Positions 50,105 to 58,214 of a stretch of DNA of 64,000 nucleotides are shown piece after piece. The DNA is from JAICKM01 sp038228295. GTDB lineage: Bacteria; Chloroflexota; Chloroflexia; QHBQ01; JAICKM01. The notes beneath the pieces are model-generated. The model was not told the DNA's origin. It saw only the letters and a program-made list of their open reading frames with translations, and searched no databases. The first letter of the stretch is position 1. Each line of letters begins with the position of its first letter. A program made the translations under genes and the position numbers. The stretch lies in contig JBBRPH010000025.1 in the NCBI GenBank assembly GCA_038228295.1, forward strand, positions 3,032 through 67,031, written 5' to 3'.

Positions 50105-51603
50105 CGTAGCTCCTCCCCCTCCAGCGCGCGCAACGCGCTCGCATTGGCGACATACGCCTCGTACTGCGCCAGCGGACGCTCCAATTCGTGTTGCGCCGGG
50201 ATCCGGCGCGCCGCCGATTCCGCCGCCACCGGCAGCGGCGGCCGCGCCGGCAACTGGGCGATCGCGCGCACATATTCCGCGCCGTAGACCTGCTGTTCCG
50301 CCGCTAATTCCAGCGCACTCACAAAATCGGCACGCGGCAAGCGCTGGGCGGTATCGTACAATTCGAGGCTCTGCGCGGCCATTTCATCGCGGCGGCTCTG
50401 GCAGATCGCGCTGACAAAGTCCGCCACGGCCGGGTCCAGCGCCACCAACCAATCACGGTACACCATGACCCGCGGCTTACGCACGAACACCGGCGCAAAA
50501 TGGGCCGGGTCCACCACCCGCCCGCCGTGCCCCGCCGGGCGCCCATGCTCCGCGATGCGGGTCGCGCCGACAAAGAGTTCGACCCGTTCCCGGTACACGC
50601 GGGCACTGACGACCGCCCCGCCATAGGCCACCGGCACCGAGTAGCGGTTGCTATCCAGGGTGACCAAGCCTTCGCGCGTGACCACACAACTGTCGAAAAA
50701 GCCGTAGTCGGCGACGTGCGCGGGCAAGGGGTTGAACTTCGCCTGTTCCGCGGGTAACTGGCTGGCGGGGGTCTGGGCGGTGGCCGCCGAGAGCCGCCCG
50801 GTGTTGACCTGCTCCAGCCAAGCGGTGGTGGCGACCGCCAAGTCGGTATCGTCGTAGAAGCTGCGCCCGGCCAAGCAGTTGGTCTGCACGAACTTAACCA
50901 AATTTTCGACTGCGCCTTTCTGGTTAGGCGCGCCGGGGGTACAGGCTTCGGGGTGGAAGCGAAATTCCGCCGCCAGGCGCGCAAACGCCGGATGCCAGAT
51001 CGGCTGGTTATGGGTGTCGCGGCCCAGGACGGCGGTTTTCATATTGTCGGTGGTGACCACCCAGGGTACGCCACCGATGGCGGTAAAGGCCGCAATAAGG
51101 CAGCGCAGTAGCGTCTCTTCACGCATATCGGTGGTAAAACAGACGAACATGAAGCGGCTGAATTTGAGCCGGGCGGCGAAGAAATAGCGGGTCACGCCTT
51201 GGAGGGCGGGCTAGGTAAAAGAGAAATCGCGCTGCTCGCCCCAGTCAATCTGCAAAAACTCGCCGGGTAAGCCCTCGAACCGCAAGACGACCTGGGCCGG
51301 CAAGGTGCCCTGAGCGCGGCGAAACTTGCGAATGTAGTCGAAGAAGGCGGTCGGGCCGCCGGTGTAGGGCTGGGTGGGATCGGTGCGGGCGAGTTCGAGC
51401 ATGCGGGTGACAGGTACCTGCTGCTCCAGCCAGAGCCGGATCTGGGGGTCGAAGACGGCGACCGCACTGGGGCGCTGGCGCGTGGGCAGGGGCAGATCGA
51501 CCGGTTCGCGCAGCACGCGAGCGACGGTATCGCGGTGATGACCGGTGAACTGGGCAATTTGGACGTTGGTCCAGCCCTTCTGTTTCAAGTAATAGGAGAG
51601 CAC
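50101..51603 (-). pseudogene. istA: IstA transposase of IS21 family, interrupted by an amber codon
   Basis: An N-terminal helix-turn-helix (TNVQIAQFTGHHRDTVARVLREP) precedes a DDE domain with LQIDWGEQRDF (Asp 1), VVTTDNMKTAV (Asp 2) and NQKGAVENLVKF (Glu). An in-frame TAG at 51211-51213, between DFSFT and PALQGVTRYF, splits the frame; everything else aligns in one frame. The first codons (GTG 51603) lie inside the inverted end of the inserted ISKra4-type transposon, so the native start has been displaced. Confidence 0.88.
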
Positions 51604-51681
51604 TAAAAAGTCGGGGGGGCTCCATCAGGACGGGCGCGATCCCCGATTCCCCGGCACGATCCGCCTCCTCACGGCGCGGTC

Positions 51682-52233
51682 CTATCCTCCCTGCGTGTAC
51701 TTGTAGTACGTGTTGCGCGCGATGCCGACGATTTCACAAATCTCGCGGACACTGTGCCCTGCCTCCTTCTTAAGCGCGCGTGCGGCTTTCTGCTTCTTCT
51801 GGTCGACACCGGGCGGGCGGCCCCCGGTGCGGCCTCTGGCCCGCGCCGCCGCCAAGCCTGCCTGCGTGCGCTCGCGGATGACGTCCCGTTCGAATTCGGC
51901 CAACGATGCAAAGATGTGGAAGATCAGTTTGCCGCCAGCGGTCGTGGTATCGATCTGCTCCTGCAAGCTGTGGAAGCCCACGCTGCGGGTGGCGAGCGCG
52001 CCCACCGTCTCCACCAAATGCGGGAGGGAGCGGCCCAGGCGGTCGAGTTTCCAGACCACTAGCGTATCGCCGGGCCGGCACTCGGTCAACGCCGCGGTCA
52101 ACCCCGCCCGCTCCACCCTGGCCCCGCTGACCATGTCGGTAAACACCCGCTCACACCCCGCCACCCGGAGCGCATCCTGCTGGAGATGCAGATTCTGGTC
52201 GCTGGTCGAAACCCTGGCATAACCGATCCGCAT
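51682..52233 (-). CDS. Serine recombinase (resolvase/invertase family)
   Basis: A 183-residue small serine recombinase. The catalytic N-terminus is MRIGYARVSTSDQNLHLQQDAL with nucleophile Ser in RVSTSDQ. It also has the conserved DTLVVWKLDRLGRSLPHLVE and IFASLAEFERDVIRERTQAGL. The C-terminal helix-turn-helix is VREICEIVGIARNTYYKY. Such proteins resolve cointegrates of Tn3-like elements; here it probably resolves or mobilises the ISKra4-type element. Intact. Confidence 0.92.
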   Translation of the reverse strand: MRIGYARVSTSDQNLHLQQDALRVAGCERVFTDMVSGARVERAGLTAALTECRPGDTLVVWKLDRLGRSLPHLVETVGALATRSVGFHSLQEQIDTTTAGGKLIFHIFASLAEFERDVIRERTQAGLAAARARGRTGGRPPGVDQKKQKAARALKKEAGHSVREICEIVGIARNTYYKYTQGG

Positions 52234-52485
52234 GGCCCCCCTCCTCGCTCGCTACCCGTCGGGTATGTATCCCATGAAACTCAACGGCGGCTCCTGTCGC
52301 TGGTATGTGCAACGCATAGACGAGTTTTATGGTATGCTTAAGGGCGCTGCTAGGGTCATAAGCGGGATGGATTTGGCCCACACAAGGTGTACCACGAAAA
52401 GGTTCGTTTATTTGCACACCGCCGCCCGGCGGCGCGCTGGCCGCCGAAAGCCACGGCCCGACCTTAACCACCGAGGGAGCCCTAT
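52234..52485. other. Divergent spacer inside the transposon, possible res site
   Basis: A 252-bp region between the divergent resolvase and ORF-3-like genes, the usual place for promoters and a resolution site. An imperfect palindrome GTGTACCACGAAAAGG...TTTGCACAC (52387-52421) is a candidate subsite. No full three-site array was identified. Confidence 0.35.
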
Positions 52486-53178
52486 ATGAGCACCGAGGAG
52501 CCTGTCGCTAATGTGCCGGTGTATCAACTCAAGGTCGTGCTGCGTGATTGTAGCCCCCTGATCTGGCGCCGACTGCTGGTTTCCAGCGACACGACCATTG
52601 CCCACCTGCATACCATTCGCCAGAGCGCGCTGGGTTGGGAGGATCTGCATTTGCATCGGTTTCGGATCCATAGCAAGGAATATGGCATTTACCGCGAGGG
52701 TGGTATCCTCTTTGACGACAACCCCTGCCAAGTCCAACTCTCCGCTTTCAAGCTGCGGCCCAGCGAACGATTCGCGTATGAATATGACCTGGGGGATTTC
52801 TGGCAGCATGACATCCACCTTGAACAAGTGCTGCCGTGCGATCCCCACAAGACCTACCCGGTGTGCAGCGCGGGGGCCGGCGACTGTCCACCGGAGGATA
52901 GCGGTGGACCTGCGGGGTATCAGCGCCTGATCGAAGCGCGTTACTCTTGGGCAGCGGTAGAGCAAATGCGCGCGGATGGGCTCCTGGTGGCGCAGCGGCT
53001 CCTCGCTTTCTATGACGGTGGCCCCCGGCCCACCTATGAGGATGAGGAGTTCGTGGATGCGCTGGAACGGATGCGGGAACGCGAGGCCGCTGCTCCCGTC
53101 ACATTCAACCGGCGCACGGTGAACACGGCCCTCCGCAAACTGATAAAGGAGCCACAATGCAATTCCGCATCGAAGTAA
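52486..53178 (+). CDS. pRiA4b ORF-3-like protein
   Basis: A 230-residue protein of the plasmid pRiA4b ORF-3 family. Family pattern: YQLKVVLRDCSPLIWRRLLV, TIAHLHTIRQSALGWEDLHLHRF, FAYEYDLGDFWQHDIHLE and CSAGAGDCPPEDSGGPAGY. Biochemical function is unknown, but it is often found near transposases. It is transcribed with the transposase: the genes overlap by 22 bp. GAGGGAG precedes ATG 52486. Confidence 0.9.
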   Translation: MSTEEPVANVPVYQLKVVLRDCSPLIWRRLLVSSDTTIAHLHTIRQSALGWEDLHLHRFRIHSKEYGIYREGGILFDDNPCQVQLSAFKLRPSERFAYEYDLGDFWQHDIHLEQVLPCDPHKTYPVCSAGAGDCPPEDSGGPAGYQRLIEARYSWAAVEQMRADGLLVAQRLLAFYDGGPRPTYEDEEFVDALERMREREAAAPVTFNRRTVNTALRKLIKEPQCNSASK

Positions 53179-54647
53179 TCGCTATCGCCGATGATGGTAG
53201 TGAATGCCTCCAGGAGTCATTCCCGCTGACGCGGACTGCGGCGACCCTCGCCACTCTCGGTCTGATGCTGGAGGAGAGTAAACAGCTGCTCGCGCAGCTA
53301 CAGGGGACAGTCATCGCGCAGCAGATCGATGCCTATCTCGACGAGCAGCGGGCGGGCCCCGCCTGTGGGAAGAAGCGCCCCCTCAAGGAGAGCGACACGG
53401 CCCCGTTCCGCACGCTCTTCGGCCGGGTCGAGGTGCCCAATCCCCGCTGGGAACACTGTGACTGTCAGCCGCACACGGAAAAGACCTTGCGCCCGCTCGC
53501 CGCCCTCCTGCCCGAACGCACCAGTCCTGAGTTGCTCTATCTGGAGACGAAATGGGCCGCCTTGGCCTCCTATGGCGTGACCACGCAAGTGCTCCACGAG
53601 GTGCTGCCGATCGACCAGAAACACAGTGCGGTCACGGTGCGCAACCACACCCTGCAGGTGGCGCGGCGCAGCGAGGAGGCGCTGGGCACCGAACAAGCGA
53701 TGTTTGGCACCGACTGCCAAGCCGAGCGGAATCAGCTCCCGATCCCCGATGGCCCGCTGGCGGTCGGATTAGACGGAGGGATTGTGCGCGCGCGGCGCGG
53801 CACGACCGGAGCGTCGACGGGAAACCTGTTCGAGATCATTGCGGGCAAAAGTATCCTGGCTTTCCACCGCGACGACCCGGAAGAGGTGCCGCCGTCAAGC
53901 AAGGTCTTTGCTCTGGTGCAAAGTGTGGATAAGAAGCCGAAGCGCCGACTCTTTGAGCTGCTAGAGTCGCAGGGGTTGGCGGCTAATCAGCAAGTGACCT
54001 TCTTCTCGGATGGCGGCGCGAGCTTGCGCAAGCTCACGGAATATATCCACCCAGCAGCGGAGCACATCCTGCACTGGTTCCATCTGACCATGCGGATCAC
54101 GGTGCTCCAACAATGTGCACAGGGGCTGCTGGTAACTACAGCCACGAGCAGCGCGAACCCGGCGCAGGAGGAGAGTCTGGCGCACCGGCTGGACAGCGTG
54201 AAACACTACCTCTGGCATGGCAACAGCTCCCAGGCGCTGGATCGATTGCGCGAGGTGGAAGAAGCGCTAGCGAGCTGGGATTACGCCACCGAGGGGGCCA
54301 AGATCCCACAACCAGGGCGCGAGTCGGCGGCGCGGATGCTCAAATACGTGCGGGAGTTGGACACCTACATCACCAACAATGCGGGATCGATCGTCAATTA
54401 CGGCGAGCGGTATCGCCAGGGCGAGTGGATCAGTACAGGGTTCGTCGAGTCGACGATCAATCAGGTGATCAGCAAGCGGATGGTGAAGAAGCAGCAAATG
54501 CAATGGACACCGGAGGGGGCGCATCTGCTGCTGCAAGTGCGCACGCAGGTGCTCAATGAGGACTGGGAAGGCACGTTCCGCACCTGGTATCCGCACTTTC
54601 GGCCGGGGCAAATACCAGATCCCGAGGGGCTGTTAGCGGCGGCCTGA
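53157..54647 (+). CDS. ISKra4-family transposase
   Basis: A 496-residue DDE transposase. Candidate catalytic residues are Asp206 (VGLDGGIVRA), Asp285 (TFFSDGGASLR) and Glu about 430 (STGFVESTINQVISKRMVKKQQMQW). The N-terminal region has a Cys/His-bearing segment HCDCQPHTEKTLRPLAALLPERTSPEL. It is intact from ATG 53157 to TGA 54645-54647 and so potentially active, unlike the IS21 genes around it. Confidence 0.87.
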   Translation: MQFRIEVIAIADDGSECLQESFPLTRTAATLATLGLMLEESKQLLAQLQGTVIAQQIDAYLDEQRAGPACGKKRPLKESDTAPFRTLFGRVEVPNPRWEHCDCQPHTEKTLRPLAALLPERTSPELLYLETKWAALASYGVTTQVLHEVLPIDQKHSAVTVRNHTLQVARRSEEALGTEQAMFGTDCQAERNQLPIPDGPLAVGLDGGIVRARRGTTGASTGNLFEIIAGKSILAFHRDDPEEVPPSSKVFALVQSVDKKPKRRLFELLESQGLAANQQVTFFSDGGASLRKLTEYIHPAAEHILHWFHLTMRITVLQQCAQGLLVTTATSSANPAQEESLAHRLDSVKHYLWHGNSSQALDRLREVEEALASWDYATEGAKIPQPGRESAARMLKYVRELDTYITNNAGSIVNYGERYRQGEWISTGFVESTINQVISKRMVKKQQMQWTPEGAHLLLQVRTQVLNEDWEGTFRTWYPHFRPGQIPDPEGLLAAA

Positions 54648-54674
54648 GCCCCCCCGACTTTTTAGTGCTCTCCT

Positions 54675-55238
54675 TTATGGAGAGGCCCGCAACCCAAACT
54701 CCCCCATTTTCGGTAAAATGCGCACCCGTAATGGGATTGACTCACGTCGCGGTGAGACTGCCTTGCACGGCGGGGGGGGCGACGATGTCCACCGAGAAAG
54801 GCGCGAAAAGGAAGCGGCGATTAGTGTAACGGCAGGCGATTCAATCAAATGATGCCAAGCAGCAGGCACAACAACGAGGATACGCGGCTAGGATACCTTA
54901 CCTTTACGCGCGTGTCAAGCAGGGTGGCAAAATACCTATTTTCGGGATATCTAGCACCCCAATAATCGGGGCACCCCGTGCCGGCTTACGCTGTACGCGG
55001 TAACGCTGCCCTTCCGTGTTTAGCGGCAATGGTCCAGTGATGGCGGTTGCATCACGCGGTACGAACGGCGGGCACTCGCTTGTGCACCCAGCGCTGCCGT
55101 TGTTGGGCTTGCGGCGAGCGAGGCTCGGCGGAGCCCCTGGCTGGGGTAGTCGGCGGCACTCTCGCGCCTGCCCCTCGCCGGATCGATGCGGGCGCGGACC
55201 CCTGCCGGTAGTCGGCTTCACGACAGGCCTTCTCTCGA
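54675..55238. other. Remaining IS21 end and unassigned sequence
   Basis: The first 70 bp or so are probably the upstream end of the IS21 element. The rest (54750-55238) has only broken short frames in both directions and no recognisable gene, tRNA or repeat. Confidence 0.4.
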
Positions 55239-57803
55239 CTACGCCACGGTAGCCTGCGACGCCATCCAGCTCTCTACACTTTCTTGCTTGACATGGTTGT
55301 TCGAGACCGCATGGTATATCGCCAGGCTCTTTTCGGCAAGAGAGTACGCCTCGCTGTGGCTGTTGCGGGCTGAAGCTGCACGCGCCAGGCCGAAGAGCGC
55401 GTCTGCACCGATCTCTGCCAGACTATGCTCCTGGGCCAGTGCATACGTCTCGGCGTAACAGGCGTTTGCCTCGTCGATCCTGTTCAGCTTCAGGTAGAAC
55501 TCGCCCAACGAGCTAAGAGTACTGCTGAGTATCCACACCTCGCCCACTTGCCTGCTTAGATCCAAAGCTTCCTGAAAGTAGTCTTCAGCAGCGGCATTCC
55601 TCTCCTGCTGCCGCGATAGCACATCAGCCAGGTTGACGAGAAAGTAGCTTACCCGGCCCAGATTACACATCTGTCGTGCCATGTCGAGGCCATGAGAGAA
55701 GTGCGCTTCTGCCATCTCCAGATCGCCGTACGAGGTTGCCAGGCATCCTGCATTAACCAGAAGGCCAAGCGTCGCTTCGTGGTCGGAGATCCTTTCTGCT
55801 AGCTCAAGCCCTTCCTGTAAGTAAGCGTCGGCGCGGGCATATTGAGCGCGCAGTCCTGCTATCGCAGTAAGGCTGGTAAGGAGCCTGATCAGGTTCTCGG
55901 TGTTGCCCGCCTCCCGCTCAACTCTTAGAGCCTGATTGTAGTGGTCCTCTGCCTTATCGTACTTTCCCTGCCTGCGCTCTATTATTCCCAGTCCCATGAG
56001 TGCAACACCTGTTTTATCGGCGAAGCCCATCTCGCGGGCAAGTAGCAGAACTTCATGGTAGTGCCGCTCACCTTCCTCATACCTGTTCAAGTTAACTGTA
56101 GCTGATGCCAGGGCCAGTAGTAGATCGCACGTCTTCTCCGCATCGCCACCTTGTCGCGCCAGAGTCAGCCCCTCAAGCAGGAACATCTCGGCTTGCCTGT
56201 TCTCGCCGGTACGAGCGCTGCTTCGCCCCAGGTTGAGCAGTATTGCCGCGTGCGCCGCCTCGTCGCCCAGCGAAATAGCCGCTGCGCGAGCATACTGTAA
56301 GTAGTCAAGAGCCAGCGTGTAGAGACCCCTTATCTCCAGGAAGTGGTAGATGGCATGTGTGCCGCTTAGCAGAAGCTCGGGCATGCCGTGTCGGTGGGCG
56401 ACCTCAAGGGCCTCCAGGATGTTACCGAGGTCCAACTCCAACGCTGCATAATCGTCGGCATGCTCTTGCGCATACTGGGCAAAGTACGCGGCTGTGCGCA
56501 TGAACAGAGCAGGCTCGCGGATCTCGCGCCTTGCGAAGTCGCTCAGTAGAGGGTGAAGGCGGAAACGCCCGTCACGCCCCGCATCTACCAGCGACAGCGC
56601 GTAGAAGTGGCGTAGTGTTCTCATTGCTAGCGCGACATCCACTCCGTTTGCGGCGCCCGCAGCTTCGGCCGTGAAATCGCTGCTACCAAGGGCGCCCAGC
56701 GACGCGAAGAAAGATTGGTGCTGTGGGGGCAACATCTCATAGGTTGACCGAAGCGAGAGGTTGACACTCCTGTTCTCATAAACCAGCTCATCGAGGCGCG
56801 AGCCTGGCCCCAGCCTGGCTAGAAGATCCGCTGGCGACCAATGGAGCTCGTACGCCAGGCGGCTCGCCGCAATCGCTACGGCAAGCGGCAAATGCCCCAG
56901 CCGTTCGGCAATCTGAAGCAACACTGACTTCTCGGCCTCCACCCTCTCCTGCCCTAACAACCTTGTAAAAAGCTCAAGTGCCTCCTGTCGCTGCGCATTG
57001 AATGGGCCAACCTCAAAGGTGGGAAGCCCGGACGCTATGCTGAGATTGTGGTGGCGGGTGGTTACCAGCACGGCGCACTCGCCTGTGGGCGGCAAGAGCG
57101 GCTCAACCTGTTCGCTACTGGAAGCGTTATCCAACACTATCAATGTTTTCTTACTGGGCAGCACTTCGCGCAGTATGGTGCTACGGCTCGGCACATCTGT
57201 GTACTTGCTGACGTCACGCCCATAAGCCTGGCTGAACAAGCCGAGAATCGACATCGTATCAACCGCATCCAACTAGCCCCATAACACCCCATCTGGGAAG
57301 AAAGGTCGCAATTCGTATGCAAGGTGGGCCGCGAGGGTTGTCTTGCCGGCACCCGCCATACCGTGCAGGCAAACAAGCCTCCTGCGGCCGGTTGTCAGTA
57401 ATGGGGCGATAGTCTCACGCAACTCCTCGCGCGCCACGAAATATGGCACTTGAGGTACCGCCTGGAATGGGCCACTATGCTCGCCCTGCCCGTGTCTGGT
57501 TTGCCACTGCTGTAGCAGCCTTGCTTCTTCCTCGTCGTGAGGCAACATTTGCGGATCAGCCAATGACGAATAGCCCGCCGATTGGAACAGCGCTGTCGCG
57601 GCTCGGCTATCGAGGCGCAACGACACCGCCAGCTTGAGGAGGTCCTTTCGATAGCGTGGCCGGCTTACACGCCCTGCCGCCCAATTGACAATGGTGGCTT
57701 TCGGAAGGCCGCTCAATTTTGCCAGTTGCCCAGTAGAATAACAGCTCTGCTCAATATAGCGGTTCAGGATCTCCGAGAAGGATCTCGAGGTGTTACTGGC
57801 CAT
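55239..57803 (-). pseudogene. HTH-NB-ARC-TPR (STAND) regulator, interrupted by in-frame TAG
   Basis: A single frame encodes an Xre-like helix-turn-helix (residues about 10-60, TGQLAKLSGLPKATIVNWAAGR), an NB-ARC ATPase (Walker A LHGMAGAGKTTLAAHLAY, TLIVLDNASSSEQVEPLLP, VLVTTRHHN, GHLPLAVAIAASRLA) and about ten TPR-like repeats to the C-terminus. A TAG at 57273-57275 falls between DGVLWG and LDAVDTM, just after the P-loop subdomain. The frame is otherwise open for 855 codons. It may be expressed as two pieces, the second from TTG 57272, but the simplest reading is a nonsense mutation. Three GTATCA repeats lie directly before the start. Confidence 0.82.
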
Positions 57804-57830
57804 TGATACTCCGTTGATACAAACTGATAC
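57803..57830 (-). promoter_or_regulatory. Three GTATCA direct repeats before the STAND gene
   Basis: GTATCA occurs three times at 11- and 10-bp spacing on the minus strand (57804-57830), ending at the start codon; CGGAG lies between the last two. The helical-turn spacing suggests a binding site for the gene's own HTH domain. Confidence 0.45.
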
Positions 57831-58214
57831 GAAGAACGCCTAGTTTTCCCGGACTGCCCCACGTATCATAGCAATAGGTTGAAACTCACTCTGTGAGTAC
57901 CATTTATGCCGCGATAGGAAGTTGCGAGAGTGCCTGAGCCGACCCTGGCATAACGTCTCTTTCGGCCTGACAGGGTGCGTTTCAACCTATTGCGTAAGAT
58001 AGGACTAAAGCCCGCGTAGATCTCATGAACAGCAATATGTTGGCCTAGAAACAGCAGGCAGGTGGATCCGAAGGCTGCCAGGCTATGTGCAACATACCCT
58101 AATTTAATATTACAATCAGATCGTGGTTACCGTTCACACGGGCCGGCACCCTGAGAATGGCTTATGCCGCGCGAACGCTGTCGAATGCATGCAACAATAG
58201 AAAGGTGGTTGTAA
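57804..58214. other. Divergent control region of STAND gene and secreted propeller gene
   Basis: A 411-bp spacer. It holds the GTATCA repeats, a 15-bp perfect inverted repeat (57871-57885 and 57979-57993, GCAATAGGTTGAAAC) and a small ACTCAC/GTGAGT hairpin. No RNA gene was seen. Confidence 0.5.

Larger units (their letters stand above)
51594..54674. mobile_element. ISKra4-type transposon with resolvase and pRiA4b ORF-3-like cargo
   Basis: A 3081-bp element bounded by 29-bp perfect inverted repeats (51594-51622 and 54646-54674; inner part GACTTTTTAGTGCTCTCCT reading outward). Gene order: a serine recombinase on minus, then a pRiA4b ORF-3-like gene and the transposase on plus. The transposase stop codon overlaps the inner edge of the right repeat. 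It is inserted at the extreme 5' end of istA. No target duplication could be defined with confidence. Confidence 0.82.
49250..54745 (-). mobile_element. IS21-family element, interrupted and inactivated
   Basis: It consists of istA and istB in the minus direction with a 4-bp ATGA overlap. Approximate ends are proposed from imperfect inverted similarity TCGATTCCGGTA near 49260 and TCAATCCCATTA near 54735 (minus). The start of istA is separated from its upstream end by the ISKra4-type insertion at 51594-54674. Exact ends are uncertain. Confidence 0.6.

Noticed and set aside
51682..54647. Antiphage or toxin-antitoxin function for the resolvase/ORF-3/transposase set
   Set aside because: All three genes lie inside one pair of perfect inverted ends, and two are classic transposition proteins. 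No toxin, nuclease or sensor domain is visible.
54904..55221. 105-residue minus-strand frame between the IS21 end and the STAND gene
   Set aside because: Its composition is Pro/Arg/Gly-rich with no motif, ribosome site or recognisable family; likely chance in GC-rich DNA.
57871..57993. CRISPR repeat pair (GTTTCAA...TTGAAAC look)
   Set aside because: There are only two arms, in inverted orientation, with no direct repeats, spacers or cas genes nearby.
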